Source: Delphinus delphis | Lineage: Eukaryota > Chordata > Mammalia > Artiodactyla > Delphinidae | Length of the DNA: 64,000 nt | Direction of reading: 5' to 3' | Assembly (NCBI RefSeq): GCF_949987515.2 | Contig: NC_082701.1 | Coordinates: forward strand, 40,751,755 to 40,815,754 | Part shown: one piece after another, positions 21,371 to 32,837 of the stretch | Position numbering within the stretch: the stretch's first letter is position 1 | How the letters are laid out: every line of letters begins with the position of its first letter | Made by a program: the position numbers and the translations under genes | The notes under the pieces: generated by a model | What the model saw: only the letters and a program-made list of their open reading frames with translations | Told to the model about the DNA's origin: nothing | Database searches by the model: none

Positions 21371-21674
21371 ATTGGTTTTTAAGCGCAAGCTCATTTCTAA
21401 GATGCAACATCACCTCCTGGGAGCTGGGATGGGAAAGGGAGAGACAGGGATGGGCGCCCTTATGGCTGAGGCTCCCAGCGCTCCTCATCCGGCCCCAGGC
21501 TACCTAGGTGGGAAAGCAAAGATGCCAGACTCATTAAGGGCTATACTGTGCTGTACCCAGAACAACCTGGGCTCCTAACTTCGGGCCCTGTGTCTCCTGA
21601 GGACCCCACTCCTCTCCCCTATCTTGCTGACCTCTTTCCACTTGCTCTGGGCCTCATAACCCTCTGAGGCCCCA

Positions 21675-21935
21675 GTCTGGTGTAGCAAGAAGAGTACTGA
21701 ACTTCAGGTCAGACAGATGTGGTTTTTAATTTTACCTTTAAAAACAATTCTCTGGCCTTAGGCAAGTTACTTAATTTCTCCAGGCCTGAGCTTACTGACT
21801 GCTTACACAGAGATCAAATCTACTTTACCAGGTCGTTATAAGGGCAGATGGGACAGTGGGCATAAGTGTGCTTTGTAAATTGCGAAGTGCTGAATGCACG
21901 AGGATGTTATTAGTAACAGTAATGTAAATTGCATT
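21675..21935 (+). mobile_element. MIR SINE, near full length
   Basis: GGCCTTAGGCAAGTTACTTA, ATTTCTCCAGGCCTGAGC, then GTCGTTATAAGG and GTGCTTTGTAAATTGCG. Confidence 0.8.
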
Positions 21936-21939
21936 CTAA

Positions 21940-22625
21940 CTCACAGTAGACCCAGGCTCACTTCAGGCTTCCACCTGACGCACCCATTTCCAAATCCACA
22001 CATGTCCCTGGTGTAAAATGGGACTGGCCTGAAATAAGAGCTGACCCAGAGAAGGCTCTGGAAACAGGCAGCTGGCGAACATCAAGGTTAAGACTGAGTC
22101 AAGTGTCTGCCTGGGAGCACGTAGAAGATGACCTATGTCAGCATATGGCAGGACGCCAGCACCGTGAACACGTAGCACGTGGCCAATGGCAGCCTGAAAT
22201 CCAGAGACACGTGGAACAGATCAGCGAAACCTTGTCGGGAAAAAGTAATCTAAGATCCAGCAAGATAAGATGTCTTGGATCTGAGGCAAAGCAGGATCTT
22301 CCCGATGGGACAAGAGCCTGGAGATGGGGCGTGGGGGCTTGGCGGAGGTGGAAATGGGAATGTGAGTCAAAAAAATAACAGCTCCGGGTGCTTCCTGGTC
22401 CTTAGAGCCGTCTTCAAACCTCCCTGATTGTTGGGGCATCAGCAGGCCCAGGAGATGGGCTTTCGTGTCCTGCAGATACTGAGAAACGATGCAGTCTTCA
22501 GAAAAGGGAAGAGCAGATGTAGCAGGAAGGGAGGTGCGGTGGGGAGAGCCTTGACTATGATGGAAGAATGCCGGGGAGAGAGAATCTGCCTCAGTATATT
22601 GAGCTCCTGAAGAACCCCTTGCTTC
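21940..22625. other. Unique sequence, no gene seen
   Basis: Short opposed frames only (21963-22648); nothing recognised. Confidence 0.45.
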
Positions 22626-22629
22626 TCAG

Positions 22630-23070
22630 TTCTGTCTTCTATACACACTGTGAGTACCTACTGTGTGCCTGGCATTGGTCTAAGCACTTCACATGGTTGA
22701 CTATCTCAAAGCAGCCCTCTGGGGCTTCCCTGGTGGCGCAGTGGTTGAGAGTCCGCCTGCCAATGCAGGGGACACGGGTTCGTGCCCCGGTCCGGGAAGA
22801 TCCCACATGCCGCGGAGCGGCTGGGCCCGTGAGCCATGGCCGCTGAGCCTGCGCATCCGGAGCCTGTGCTCCGCAACGGGAGAGGCCACAACAGTGAGAG
22901 GCCCGCGTACCGCAAAAAAAAAGCAACCCTCTGGGGAGATGCCATTATTATTCATTATTATTGCCATTTCCCAGAGGCTCTGAGAGGAAACCTACCCAAG
23001 CGGCAAAGCTGAGATCCAAACCTAGGTTTTCTAGCTCAGGAGCTCAGCGCTTAGCCGTTACTCTCTGCAG
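22630..23070 (-). mobile_element. MIR SINE split by a CHR SINE
   Basis: Left part CTACTGTGTGCCTGGCATTG, CTAAGCACTTCACATGG. Right part CCATTTCCCAGAGGCTC and CAAAGCTGAGATCCAAACCT. The CHR SINE at 22723-22919 lies between. Confidence 0.85.
22723..22919 (+). mobile_element. CHR-family SINE copy 5
   Basis: Complete SINE with intact A and B boxes. Duplications AAAGCAGCCCTCTGG (22708-22722) and AAAGCAACCCTCTGG (22920-22934) differ at one base. Confidence 0.95.
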
Positions 23071-23079
23071 TGTTTTAAA

Positions 23080-23420
23080 TAGAGCCTGAAATAGACGATT
23101 TCTGAGGTTCTTCACAAAATCTGGTCTTATGGGCCAGACCTTGAAGATACTATATAACATGATATGTTCATTTACCAATAAGGAGACCCAAAGAGACAAT
23201 CAGGTGTCCAGCGCGAGCAGGCTTCCAGCCCGAAAACACAATCACTGCGTGACTCAAACCCATCGGAAAGAGTAAGATTCATGTATCAGCCAGATGTTCT
23301 GCTGACATCACAGCTGGGCCGGCACACACAACTGCTGCATCGTCAGTGGGTGTTTTCGATATTATCAAAATCCTCTCTCCGTCTTTGTCTCAAGACCTTT
23401 GGATATACTGGCCAAAAAGT
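23080..23420. other. Unique sequence, no gene seen
   Basis: A weak MIR-like part (ACCAATAAGGAGACCCAAAG) near 23175; otherwise nothing recognised. Confidence 0.4.
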
Positions 23421-23425
23421 CTAAG

Positions 23426-23604
23426 CAGTGATTCTTGACTTTTGTGTTGCACAGACGCCTTGGGGAATCTGGTGGAAAGTATGGATCATTTTGCAAGAAA
23501 ATAAAAAGATATGATCTTCAATTTGGGGGGAGGGGATTGTGAGCCCTCTGAGGCTCTTCCGTGAATCTCTAGGGCTCTGTGAGCCACACGCTATAAAATG
23601 CCTG
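23426..23604. mobile_element. hAT-type transposon remnant (MER20-like)
   Basis: Starts CAGTGATTCTTGACTTTTG and ends near AAAATGCCTG, with GCACAGACGCCTTGGGGAAT and GAAAGTATGGATC in the expected order for MER20-like elements. Subfamily uncertain. Confidence 0.55.
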
Positions 23605-23740
23605 CTTTAGATAATGAGAAAACCGGAACGAAGTATTTGCTTCCAAGTCTGTCCCTTGAGAGATTCTTCAGAATCTATTCTTTCCATTCTGCCCTCTTCC
23701 TTCTTCCCCTGATCTGAGCTAGAAAGTCTCTGCTACCAGT

Positions 23741-23890
23741 GCCATGATATCTACACCCATCCCACTGGAATGGAAGATCCATGAGGCCAGGGACCACCTC
23801 GGTCCTGTGTGCCAGTGTGTCTGTCCCCCATGCCCAACAGGTGTCCAGGGCTCAGGACACATCTGTGGGCTGATTATCTAGTTATTCATT
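23741..23890 (+). mobile_element. L2 LINE 3' end
   Basis: AATGGAAGATCCATGAGGCC, AGGGACCACCTCGGTCC and the distal GTGGGCTGATTATCTAG, GTTATTCATTGATGAA match sense L2. Confidence 0.7.
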
Positions 23891-23989
23891 GATGAAAGAG
23901 AATGCAAAGCTTTGCACCTTCACTCAAGTTATTCCTGTCCTTGGTTTTTCCTTCCTGGGTATAGGGTCAGAGGCAGGCATAACCAATGA

Positions 23990-24400
23990 TCTAGCTTAGT
24001 TCAGGTTCCCTAGGAACAGAACCTGAAATGGGGATTCTTCCTTGAAGAGTTATTAAAGATGTGCTTTCAGATATAATCTGTAAGGGTAGAGGGAAGCAGG
24101 ATAAAGCAAGGGGAGAAGACTGACAAAGCTTGATCCCAGGGATATGTCTGTGTATTAATAGCAAGGGGACCAGGCTTTTGTACTCCTGTATCAGGCAAGG
24201 CCTGACATCGGAGACCTCACCGGTGGCCCCATCGGGGCCGGCAGAGGGCAATTCTCAGGGGAAAGGTGCAATCGTGTGCTGTTATGGCCAATGCTTCCAG
24301 CAGCTGGGGGCTGAGGACACGGGTTATGGACAGTGTCTACTACACACTGTGACCGCCAACTCAGATCAGCTGAAGGCGGCTGCCTAGAGCATTGCATTGA
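23990..24400. other. Unassigned, possibly ancient repeat
   Basis: Opens with GTTCAGGTTCCCTAGGAACA and GAACCTGAAATGGGG, a form seen at one end of old LTR-type repeats. Opposed frames here have no domains. Confidence 0.3.
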
Positions 24401-25370
24401 GAAAGGGTGAGAGGCCAGGCCCTGGCTCCACCTAAAAGCTCTATGATGGATTAGTCATGCCTGCTGGGGGCTAAGGATTGGTAGCATAGATAGCACCTCT
24501 TTACCATTCGAGCCTAAGAGGAAATCAGAGCTATGTTTATTATCAGAGGTCTAGAGTAGTTCAGGGACTCTGGGGCAATTTTATGTGTCATACAATTTAG
24601 AATCTTATCGTATACTGCGTCAGATAGGTTCCTGTGTTTTCATTGACTCTAGGTAAAAACCAGACAGGCAGGCAGTCACTAAAAGACAGCTTCCCAGACT
24701 AAAGCAAAGGAATTACTTAAACGGACAGCCTTTAGCAGGGGAAGGCAGTCACACTTAGAGCCCAGACCAGCAGTATATAATTGGAACTGAGGTGTCAGAA
24801 AGTAGGTACCAAGCATTTGAAAACCTTAGAACAAATGCAATGACTGGGCTGAAGGCTGAGACCCCGTATCTCAGGCTTTTGTACCTACACACGGCCTAGG
24901 AATGTGCCACACACACCGTTGTTCCTCAGTACATATGTTTCAGGTGTTTGAAATCAAATAAACCACGCCTGGGGGAATTAATTCTTTGACGTGGGAGGCT
25001 GCTGCTCCAGAATTTCTAGACAGATCCTCCTAGACAGATCTGTCAACCCTGTACATAAGAAGATCAGCCTGGCACCCTTTGTATCTCTCAGGATGGGGTG
25101 GGGCAATTTCCACTCCTCTCTGCTATTATCACAAGTGTTGGTGTTGGGAAGAATTGGGGTATAGTGTACAGATACAGCAGTTTAAGGTGTCATACTTGGG
25201 CTTTGTCGCCATGGGCCTGGCGGACCTGGCTGGGCATGAAGGAATCTGTTCCTCACCAGAATGGAGGACCAGTGAGGGGCTGTGGTGACCACCCTTTGGG
25301 TACCCTCAGGCCAGGAGAGGCCACTGGGAGGCCCACAAGTTTTCTAACAAAGACGAGAATGAGGACGGTA
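24401..25370. other. Unique sequence, no gene seen
   Basis: A small direct repeat CCTAGACAGATC-like occurs at 25015-25045. No coding signal. Confidence 0.45.
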
Positions 25371-25485
25371 GTAACAAGCATGACTGCAAACATCTGTACC
25401 ACTGCTTTACAGGTTTTAAAGGCACTTTCAAGTTCATACCGTTCTTTTTTTGCCCCCATTTTTAACATTACAAAGTCGGCTATGA

Positions 25486-25610
25486 TTTTTTTTAATTTTT
25501 CTTTTATATTGGACTATAGTTCATTTACAATGTTGTGTTAGCTTCAGGTGTACAGCAAAGTGATTCAGTTATATATATACACGTATCTATTCCTTTTCAA
25601 ATTCTTTCCA
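25486..25610 (-). mobile_element. 5'-truncated L1 3' end
   Basis: TATTGGACTATAGTTCATTT, ACAATGTTGTGTTAGC, then GTACAGCAAAGTGATTCAG: antisense L1 end, older than that at 5212. MIR-like sequence (GCTTTACAGG before, CGCAGTGAGGTAGG after) flanks it. Confidence 0.75.
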
Positions 25611-25924
25611 AACAACGCAGTGAGGTAGGCAGAGGAGTACTTACCAGCCCGTGGAAAGACCTAGGGTGTTCGGGGCTGGGTGGAACTGGGGAAGGAGATG
25701 GGAAAGGAGTGCATATCATAAAGGATACCACAGCGTGGCTCTTCTAGGGAAACCAGGAATCAAAGTGGGGGGTTGTCATCATGGTGGGACACACGGCACG
25801 GTCCTTGAGAGGAGAGGGAGTGAGAGATTATGCGACGGGTGGGTCACCTCCCGGAAGCATGACCTCCCTTGTCACTCATCCACAGAGTGTGTTTGCTTCC
25901 TCCAGCTCAGTCATTCTCAGCCTT

Positions 25925-26500
25925 CCAAGTTCGGGTCAAATAGAATTACCATATGATCTGGCAATTCTACTCCGAGTATATACCGAAAAGAATCAAAAAC
26001 AGAGGCTCAAACAGATAGCTGTACACCAATGTTCATAGCAGTGTTATTCATCAGAGGGTGGAAACAACTTAAGTTTCCACCAAAAGACGCATGGATAAAT
26101 AAAATGGGGTATATCCACAGAGTGGAATACTATTCAGCATTATAAAGGAAGGAAATACTAATCTATGCTACAGCATGGGTGAGTCTTAAAGACGTTGTGC
26201 TGGGTGAAATGAAGGAACAAATATCGTGTGATGCCGCTTGTATGAGGTATCTAGAGTAGGCAAGTTCACAGAGTCAGAGCAGAGTAGAGGTTACCAGGCA
26301 CTGGAGGAAGGGGGGATGGGGAGATATTGCTTAATGGGCACAGGGTTTCTGTTTGGGCTGATGAGAGGTTTCTAGACATGGACAGTGGTGATGCTTGCAC
26401 AGCACTGTGGATGGATGTAATGTCTCTGAATTGTGCAGTTAAAAATGATTAAAATATGAATTTTATGTTATGCATATTTTAAAAATAAGTGAATGAATGA
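25925..26500 (+). mobile_element. Ancient L1 3' end (L1M-type)
   Basis: GAATTACCATATGATCTGGC, then ATAGCAGTGTTATTCATC, GGAATACTATTCAGCATTA and a 3'UTR with GAGGTTACCAGGCACTGG and ATTTTAAAAATAAG. Confidence 0.88.
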
Positions 26501-26540
26501 TTGGATGGATGGATGAATAAATGAATGAATAAGAAAACTA
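26480..26540. repeat. (TGAA)n/(TGGA)n low-complexity end
   Basis: Degenerate TGAA/TGGA repeat directly after the L1M tail. Confidence 0.8.
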
Positions 26541-26639
26541 ATTCAGTTCAGGGCTCATGGCCTACAGAAAGCTTTCCTGGATCCAGCCTGATTGGAACAG
26601 CATCCTCTGTGCGCCCGGGACCTGCTGTGGTGCACTTGA

Positions 26640-26775
26640 TTACTAGTGCGCTTGACTGTCTCCACACTAAGCTGTGATCTCCTGGAGAATATGGACCATG
26701 CCCGCTTCCACTTCATATCTCTGGCTCTAACCAAAGACCTAGTACATTGTGAGAATTTGATAATTCTGTTTTAAG
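26640..26775 (+). mobile_element. L2 LINE 3' end fragment
   Basis: TGTCTCCACACTAAGCTGTG, ATCTCCTGGAGAATATGGACC and CTAGTACATTGTG fit sense L2. Confidence 0.6.
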
Positions 26776-26896
26776 TTAATGGAGCTGATATACATGGCAT
26801 GTTTGAAATGCACATCGTAGGTTTTAAATAAATGAAACAGGTATCACCTACTATCACAATGGTGGTTGGTTTGATAAACTTGGTTCAGGTCCTTTT

Positions 26897-26911
26897 AAAA
26901 CTTATCTGATT
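26897..26911. repeat. 5' target-site duplication of the large L1
   Basis: AAAACTTATCTGATT, preceded by TTTT; TTTT/AAAA is an ideal L1 endonuclease site. Identical copy at 32823-32837. Confidence 0.9.
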
Positions 26912-27140
26912 GAGGGTAAAAGACTGCCCAGGGCCACTGTGGCATGGCTGTGAGGGCAGAGCTGGTATGAAAACAGAAATCCCTGGTGGCCTCTCTCAGC
27001 TCACAGAGTCCCCGCACTGCTCCCTCTAGTGAGGTCTGTGATTCTTAAGTGACTCTCGCCACAGGCAGTTCACAGATCATCTATTTAGTGTCCACACTAT
27101 AAATAAGCTCTTGGCAAAATGTATTTGAGCTGTAGAAACT
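26912..27140 (+). other. Non-L1 sequence at the 5' end of the L1 insertion
   Basis: This lies inside the duplications but does not look like L1. GACTGCCCAGGGCCACTG and GGCAGAGCTGGTATGAAAAC resemble antisense MIR, which has long been inactive. L1-like 5'UTR sequence appears from about 27150 (GTGTCCTTGTCCCCGTGGTG). The simplest reading is a 5' transduction from an upstream transcript start at the source locus. Confidence 0.5.
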
Positions 27141-27716
27141 TCTGCTGCCAGTGTCCTTGTCCCCGTGGTGAGCCACAGCCCCCCCGACTCTGCAGCAGAC
27201 CTTCCAACGCTAGCAGCCGTGTGGCTGAACAGGGTCTTGGTGGTCCGGCCGGGTGTCAGGCCTGAGCCTCTGAGGTGGGAGAGCCGAGTTCAGGACACTG
27301 GACCACCAGAGACCTCTTGGCCCCACATGATATCAATCGGTGAGAGCTCTCCCAGAGATCTCTGTCTCAACTCTAAGACCCAGCTCCATTCAACGTCCAG
27401 CAAGCTACAGTGCTGAACACCCCATGCCAAACGACTAGCAAGACAGGAACACAATGACACACATTAGCAGAGAGGCTGCCAAAAATCATAATAAGTTCAC
27501 AGACACCCCAAAACACACCACCGGACACGGTCCTGCCCACCAGAAAGACAAGATCCAGCCTCATCCACCAGAACACAGGCACCAGCCCCCTCCACCAGGA
27601 AGCCTACACAAGCCACTGAACCAACCTTACCCACTGGGGGAAGACAGCAAAAACAACGGGAACTATGAACGTGCAGCCTGTGAAAAGAAGACCACATACA
27701 CAGTAAGTTAAGCAAA

Positions 27717-28603
27717 ATGAGAAGACAGAGAAATAAGCCGCAGATGAAGGAGCAAGGTAAAAACCCACCAGACCTAACAAATGAAGAGGAAATAGGCAGT
27801 CTACCTGAAAAAGAATTCAGGGTAATGACAGTAAAGATGATCCAAAAGCTTGGAACTGGAATGGAAAAAATACAAGAAATGTTTAACAAGGACCTAGAAG
27901 AACTAAAGAGCAAACAAACAATGATGAACAACACAATAAATGAAATTAAAAATTCTCTAGAAGGAATCAATAGCAGAATAACTGAGGCAGAAGACAGATA
28001 AGTGACCTGGAAGATAAAATAGTGGCAATAACTACTGCAGAGCAGAATGAAGAAAAAAGAATGATAAGAGTTGAGGACAGTCTCAGAGACCTCTGGGACA
28101 ACATTAAACACACCAGCATTGGAATTATAGGGGTCCCAGAAGAAGAAGAGAAAAAGAAAGAAAAAATATTTGATGAGATTATAGCTGTAAACTTCCCTAA
28201 TACGGGAGAGGAAAAAGTCAATCAAGTCCAGGAAGCACAGAGAGTCCCATACAGGATAAATCCAAGGAGAAACATGCCAAGACACATATTAATCAAACTA
28301 TCAAAAATTAAATAGAAAGAAAAAATATTAAAAGCAGCAAGGGAAAAACAACAAATAACATACAAGGGAATCCCCATAAGGTTAACAGCTGACCTTTCAG
28401 CAGAAACTCTGCAAGCCAGAAGGGAGTGGCAGGACATATTTAAAGTGATGAAAGGGAAAAACCTACAACCAAGATTACTCTACCCAGCAAGGATCCCATT
28501 CAGGTTCGACAGAGAAATTAAAATCTTTACAGACAAGCAAAAGCTAAGAGAATTCAGCACCACCAAACCAGCTTTACAACAAATGCTAAAGGAACGTCTC
28601 TAG
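27717..28603 (+). pseudogene. L1 ORF1 (RNA-binding chaperone protein), decayed
   Basis: ORF1p is the trimeric nucleic-acid chaperone that coats L1 RNA. The frame opens at ATG 27717 (MRRQRNKPQMKEQG). A coiled-coil part follows (EKIQEMFNKDLEELKSKQ). A one-base loss near 27990-28000 (AGACAGATAAG where the reading GACAGAATAAG is expected) stops the first frame at 28001. The protein resumes one frame over at about 28004 (DLEDKIVAITT), reads through IIGVPEEEEKK and NMPRHILIKLSKIK, and meets an in-frame TAG at 28313-28315. The C-terminal domain then continues in frame (KAAREKQQITYKG, ADLSAETLQARREWQDIF) to a stop at 28601-28603. Length is near the family norm of about 300 residues, so damage is one frameshift plus one stop. 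Confidence 0.93.
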
Positions 28604-28661
28604 GCAGAAAACACAAGAGAAGGAAAAGACCTACAAAAACAAACCCAAAACAATCAAGAAA

Positions 28662-31600
28662 ATGGTACTAGGAACATACATATTGATAATTACCTTAAAT
28701 GTAAATGGATTAAATGCTCCAACCAAAAGACGTAGACTGGCTAAATGGATACAAAAACAAGACCCATATATATGCTGTCTACAAAAGACCCACTTCAGAG
28801 CTAGGGAAACATACAGACTGAAAGGAAGGTATGGAAAAAGATACCCCGTGCAAATGGAAATCAAAAGAAAGCTGGAGTAGCAATTTTCACATCACAAAAT
28901 AGACTTTAAAATAAAGACTATTACAAGGAAAAGGAAGGACACTACATAGTGAACAAGGAATCAATCCAAGCAGAAGATATAACAATTGTAAATATTTATG
29001 CACCCAACATAGGAGCACCTCAATACATAAGGCAAATGCTAATAGCCATAAAAGGAGAAATCAACAATAACACAATAATAGTAGGGGACTTTAACACCCA
29101 CTTTCACCAATGGACAGGTCATCCAAAATGAAAATAAATAAGGAAACACAAGCTTTAAATGACACATTAAACAAGATGGACTTAATTGATATTTATAGGG
29201 TATTCCATCCAAAAACAACAGAATACACTTTCTTCTCAAGTGCTCATGGAACATTCTTCAGGGTAGATCATATCTTAGGTCACAAATCAAGTCTTGGTAA
29301 ATTTAAGAAAATTCAAATTGTATCAAGTATCTCTTCTGACCACGACGCTATGAGACTAGATATCAATTCCGGGAAAAAAACTGTAAAAGGTACAAACACA
29401 TAGAGGCTAAACAATACACTACTAAATAACCAAGAGATCGTGGAAGAAATCAAAGAGGAAATCAAAAAATACCTAGAAACGAATGACAATGAAAACACAA
29501 TGATCCAAAACCTATGGGATGCAGCAAAAGCAGTTCTAAGAGGGAAGTTTATAGCAATACAATCCTACCTCAAGAAACAAGCAACATCTCAAATAAACAA
29601 CCTAACCTCACACCTAAAGCAATCATAGAAAGAAGAACAAAAAAACCCCAAAGTTAACAGAAGGAAGGAAATCATAAAGATCAGATCAGAAATAAATGAA
29701 AAAGAAATGAAGAAAACAATAGCAAAGATCAATAAAACTAAAAGCTGGTTCTTTCAGAAGAGAAACAAAATTGATAAACCATTAGCCAGACTCATCAAGA
29801 AAAAAAGGGAGAAGACTCAAATCAACAGAATTAGAAATGAAAAAGGAGAAGTAACAACTGACACTGCAGAAATACAAAGGATCATGAGAGATTACTACAA
29901 GCAACTATATCCCAATAAAATGGACAACCTGGAAGAAATGGACCAATTCTTAGAAAAGCACAACCTTTCAAGACTGAACCAGGAAGAAATAGAAAGTATA
30001 AACAGACCAATCACAAGCACTGAAATTGAAACTGTGATTTAAAATATTTCAACAAACAAAAGCCCGGGACCAGATGGTTTCACAGGTGAATTCTATCAAA
30101 CATTTAAAGAAGAGCTAAACACCTATCCTTCTCAAACTCTTCCAAAATACAGCAGAGGGAGGAACATTCCCAAACTCATTCTACGAGGCCACCATCACCC
30201 TGATACCAAAACCAGACAAAGATGTCACAGAAAAAGAAAACTACAGGCCAATATCACTGATGAACATAGATGCAAAAATCCTCAACAAAATACTAGCAAA
30301 CAAAATCCAACAGCACATTAAAAGGATCCTACACCATGATCAAGTGGGGTTTATCCCAGGAAGGTAAGGATTCTTCAATATCCACACATCAATCAGTGTG
30401 ATACACCATAGTAACAAATTGAATGATTAAAAACAATATGATCATCTCAATAGATACAGAAAAAGCTTTCAACAACTCAACACCCAGTTATGATAAAACC
30501 CTCCAGAAAATAAGCATAGAGGGAACTTACCTATATGTCATATATGTCACATGTGTCATATATGTCACATGTCATATATGGCCTTACCATAATAAAGGCC
30601 ATATATGACAAACCCACAGCCAACATCATTCTCAATGGCGAAAAACTGAAACCATTTCCACTAAGATCATGTTCTACTAAGGAACAAGACAAGGTTCCCC
30701 ATTCTCACCACTACTATTCATCGTTTTAGCCGCAGCAATCAGAGAAGAAAAAGAAATAAAAGGAACCCAAATCGGAAAAGAAGAAGTAAAACTGTCACTG
30801 TTTGCAGATGGCATGATACTATACCTAGAGAATCCTAAAGATGCTATCAGAAAACTACTAGAGCTAATCAATGAATTTGGTAAAGTAGCAGGATACAAAA
30901 TTAATGCACAGAAATCTCTTACATTCCTATACACTAATGATGGGAAGTCTGAAAGAGGAATTAAGGAAACACTCCCATTTACCATTGCAACAAAAAGAAT
31001 AAAATACCTAGGAATAAACCTACCTAAGGAGACAAAAGACCTGTATGCAGAAAAGTATAAGACACTGATGAAAGAAATTAAAGATGATACAAACAGATGG
31101 AGAGATATACCATGGTAGATATCAAACTACCAATGGCATTTTTCACAGAACTAGAACAAAAAATTTCACAATTTGTATGGAAACACAAAAGACCCCGAAT
31201 AGCCAAAGCAATCTTGAGAAAGAAAAACAGAGCTGGAGGAATTAAGCTCCCTGACTTCAGACTATACTACAAAGCTACAGTAATCAAGACAGTATGGTAT
31301 TAGCACAAAAACAGAAATATAGATCAATGGAACAGGATAGAAAGCCCAGAGATAAACTCACGCACATATAGTCACCTTATCTTTGATAAAGGAGGCAAGA
31401 ATATACAATGGAGAAAAGACAGCCCTTCAATAAGTGCTGCTGAGAAAAGTGGATAGCTACATGTAAAAGAATGAAATTAGAACACTCCCTAACACCATAC
31501 ACAAAAATAAACTCAAAATGGATTAAAGACCTAAATGTAAGGCCAGACACTATGAAACTCTTAGAGGAAAACATAGGCAGAACCGTCTATGACATAAATC

Positions 31601-32448
31601 ACAGCAAGATCCTTTTTGACCCACCTCCTAGAAAAATGGAAATAAAACCAAAAATAAACAAATGGGACCTAATGAAACTTAAAAGCTTTTGCCCAGCAAA
31701 GGAAACCATAAGCAAGATGAAATGACAACCCTCAGAATGGGAGAAAATATATGCTAACGAAGCAACTGACAAAGGATTAATCTCCAAAATTTACAAGCAG
31801 CTCATGCAGCTCAATATTAAAAAAACAAACAACCTAATCCAAAAATTGGCAGAAGACCTAAACAGACATTTCTCCAAAGAAGATATACAGATTGTCAACA
31901 AACACATGAAAGGATGCTCAACATCTCTAATCATTAGAGAAATGCAGATCAAAACTGCAATGAGGTATCACCTCACACACCAGTCAGAATGGCCATCAAC
32001 AAAATATCTACAAATAATGCTGGAGAGAGTGTGGAGAAAAGGGAACCCTCTTGCACTGTTGGTGGGAATGTAAATTGATACAGCCACTATGGAAAACAGT
32101 ATGGAAGTTCCTTGAAAAACTAAAAATAGAACTACCATACGACCCAGCAATCCCACTACTGGGCATATACCCTGAGAAAACTATAATTCAAAAAAGAGTC
32201 ATGTACCACAATGTTCATTGCAGCTCTATTTACAATAGCCAGGACATGGAAGCAACCTAAGTGTCCATCGACAGATGAGTGAATAAGAAGATGTGGCACA
32301 TATATACAATGGAATATTAGCCATAAAAAGAAACGAAATTGAGTTATTTGTAGTGAGGTGGATGGACCTAGAGTCTGTTATACAGAGTGAAGTAAGTCAG
32401 AAAGAGAAAAACAAATACCGTATGCTAACACATATACATGGAATCTAA
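28662..32448 (+). pseudogene. L1 ORF2 (endonuclease and reverse transcriptase), decayed
   Basis: ORF2p nicks target DNA and reverse-transcribes L1 RNA. The endonuclease domain starts at 28662 (TLNVNGLNAP) and keeps VGDFNT and SDHDAMRLDI, but the catalytic Glu of the QETH motif is Lys (LQKTH; AAG at 28785-28787). The frame then shifts near 28830 and breaks repeatedly. Reverse-transcriptase parts are recognisable (SPGPDGF near 30065, [14 protein letters not shown] near 30265). The catalytic FADD motif reads FADG at 30801-30812. A fold-back insertion lies at 30537-30585, a short loss near 30715-30722, and about 65-70 bp seem missing at about 31114, judged from memory of the family. The C-terminal Cys-rich part is present in pieces ([17 protein letters not shown]), ending HIHGI and TAA at 32446-32448. 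Confidence 0.93.
30537..30609. repeat. Tandem and fold-back repeat inside L1 ORF2
   Basis: Two 16-bp units GTCATATATGTCACAT (30537-30552, 30555-30570) precede GTCATATATGGCCTT (30571-30585), the exact reverse complement of 30595-30609 across a 9-bp loop. The right arm belongs to normal L1 sequence; the left part is extra. Confidence 0.9.
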
Positions 32449-32789
32449 AATGAAAATGGTTCTGAAGAACCTAGGGACAGGACAGGAATAAAGACACAGA
32501 GGTAGAGAATGGACTTGAGGACATGGGGAGGGAGAAGGGTAAGCTGGGATGAAGTGAGAGAGTGGCATGGACATATATACACTACCAAATGTAAAATAGA
32601 TGCTAGTGGGAAGCAGCCGCATGGCACAGGGAGATCAGCTTGGTGCTTTGTGACCACCTAGAGGGTGGGATAGGGAGGGTTGGCGGGAGACGCAAGAGAG
32701 AGGGGATATGGGGATATATGTATACGTATAGCTGAGTCACTTTGTTATAAAGCAGAAACTAATACACCATTGTAAAGCAATTATACTCC

Positions 32790-32795
32790 AATAAA
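32790..32795 (+). terminator. L1 polyadenylation signal
   Basis: AATAAA in CTCCAATAAAGATGTT, about 10-30 bp before the A-rich tail. Confidence 0.85.
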
Positions 32796-32822
32796 GATGT
32801 TAAAATAATAAAATAAAAATAA

Positions 32823-32837
32823 AAAACTTATCTGATT
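32823..32837. repeat. 3' target-site duplication of the large L1
   Basis: AAAACTTATCTGATT directly after the A-rich tail, identical to 26897-26911. Confidence 0.9.

Larger units (their letters stand above)
26912..32822 (+). mobile_element. Near-complete L1 retrotransposon (artiodactyl/cetacean lineage)
   Basis: About 5.9 kb between 15-bp identical duplications. Order: atypical 5' segment, 5'UTR to 27716, ORF1 27717-28603, ORF2 28662-32448, 3'UTR, AATAAA at 32790-32795 and an A-rich tail broken by T. Both ORFs are decayed, so the copy cannot mobilise itself. The 262-codon minus frame at 27497-28285 is the antisense of A-rich L1 sequence, not a gene. Moderate decay with intact duplications suggests an insertion younger than the MIR, L2 and L1M background. 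Confidence 0.95.

Noticed and set aside
27497..28285. 262-codon minus-strand frame, the longest in the window, very rich in Phe, Leu and Ser.
   Set aside because: It is the exact antisense of the L1 5'UTR and ORF1. A-rich L1 coding sequence read backwards lacks stops and gives hydrophobic residues; no domain is seen.
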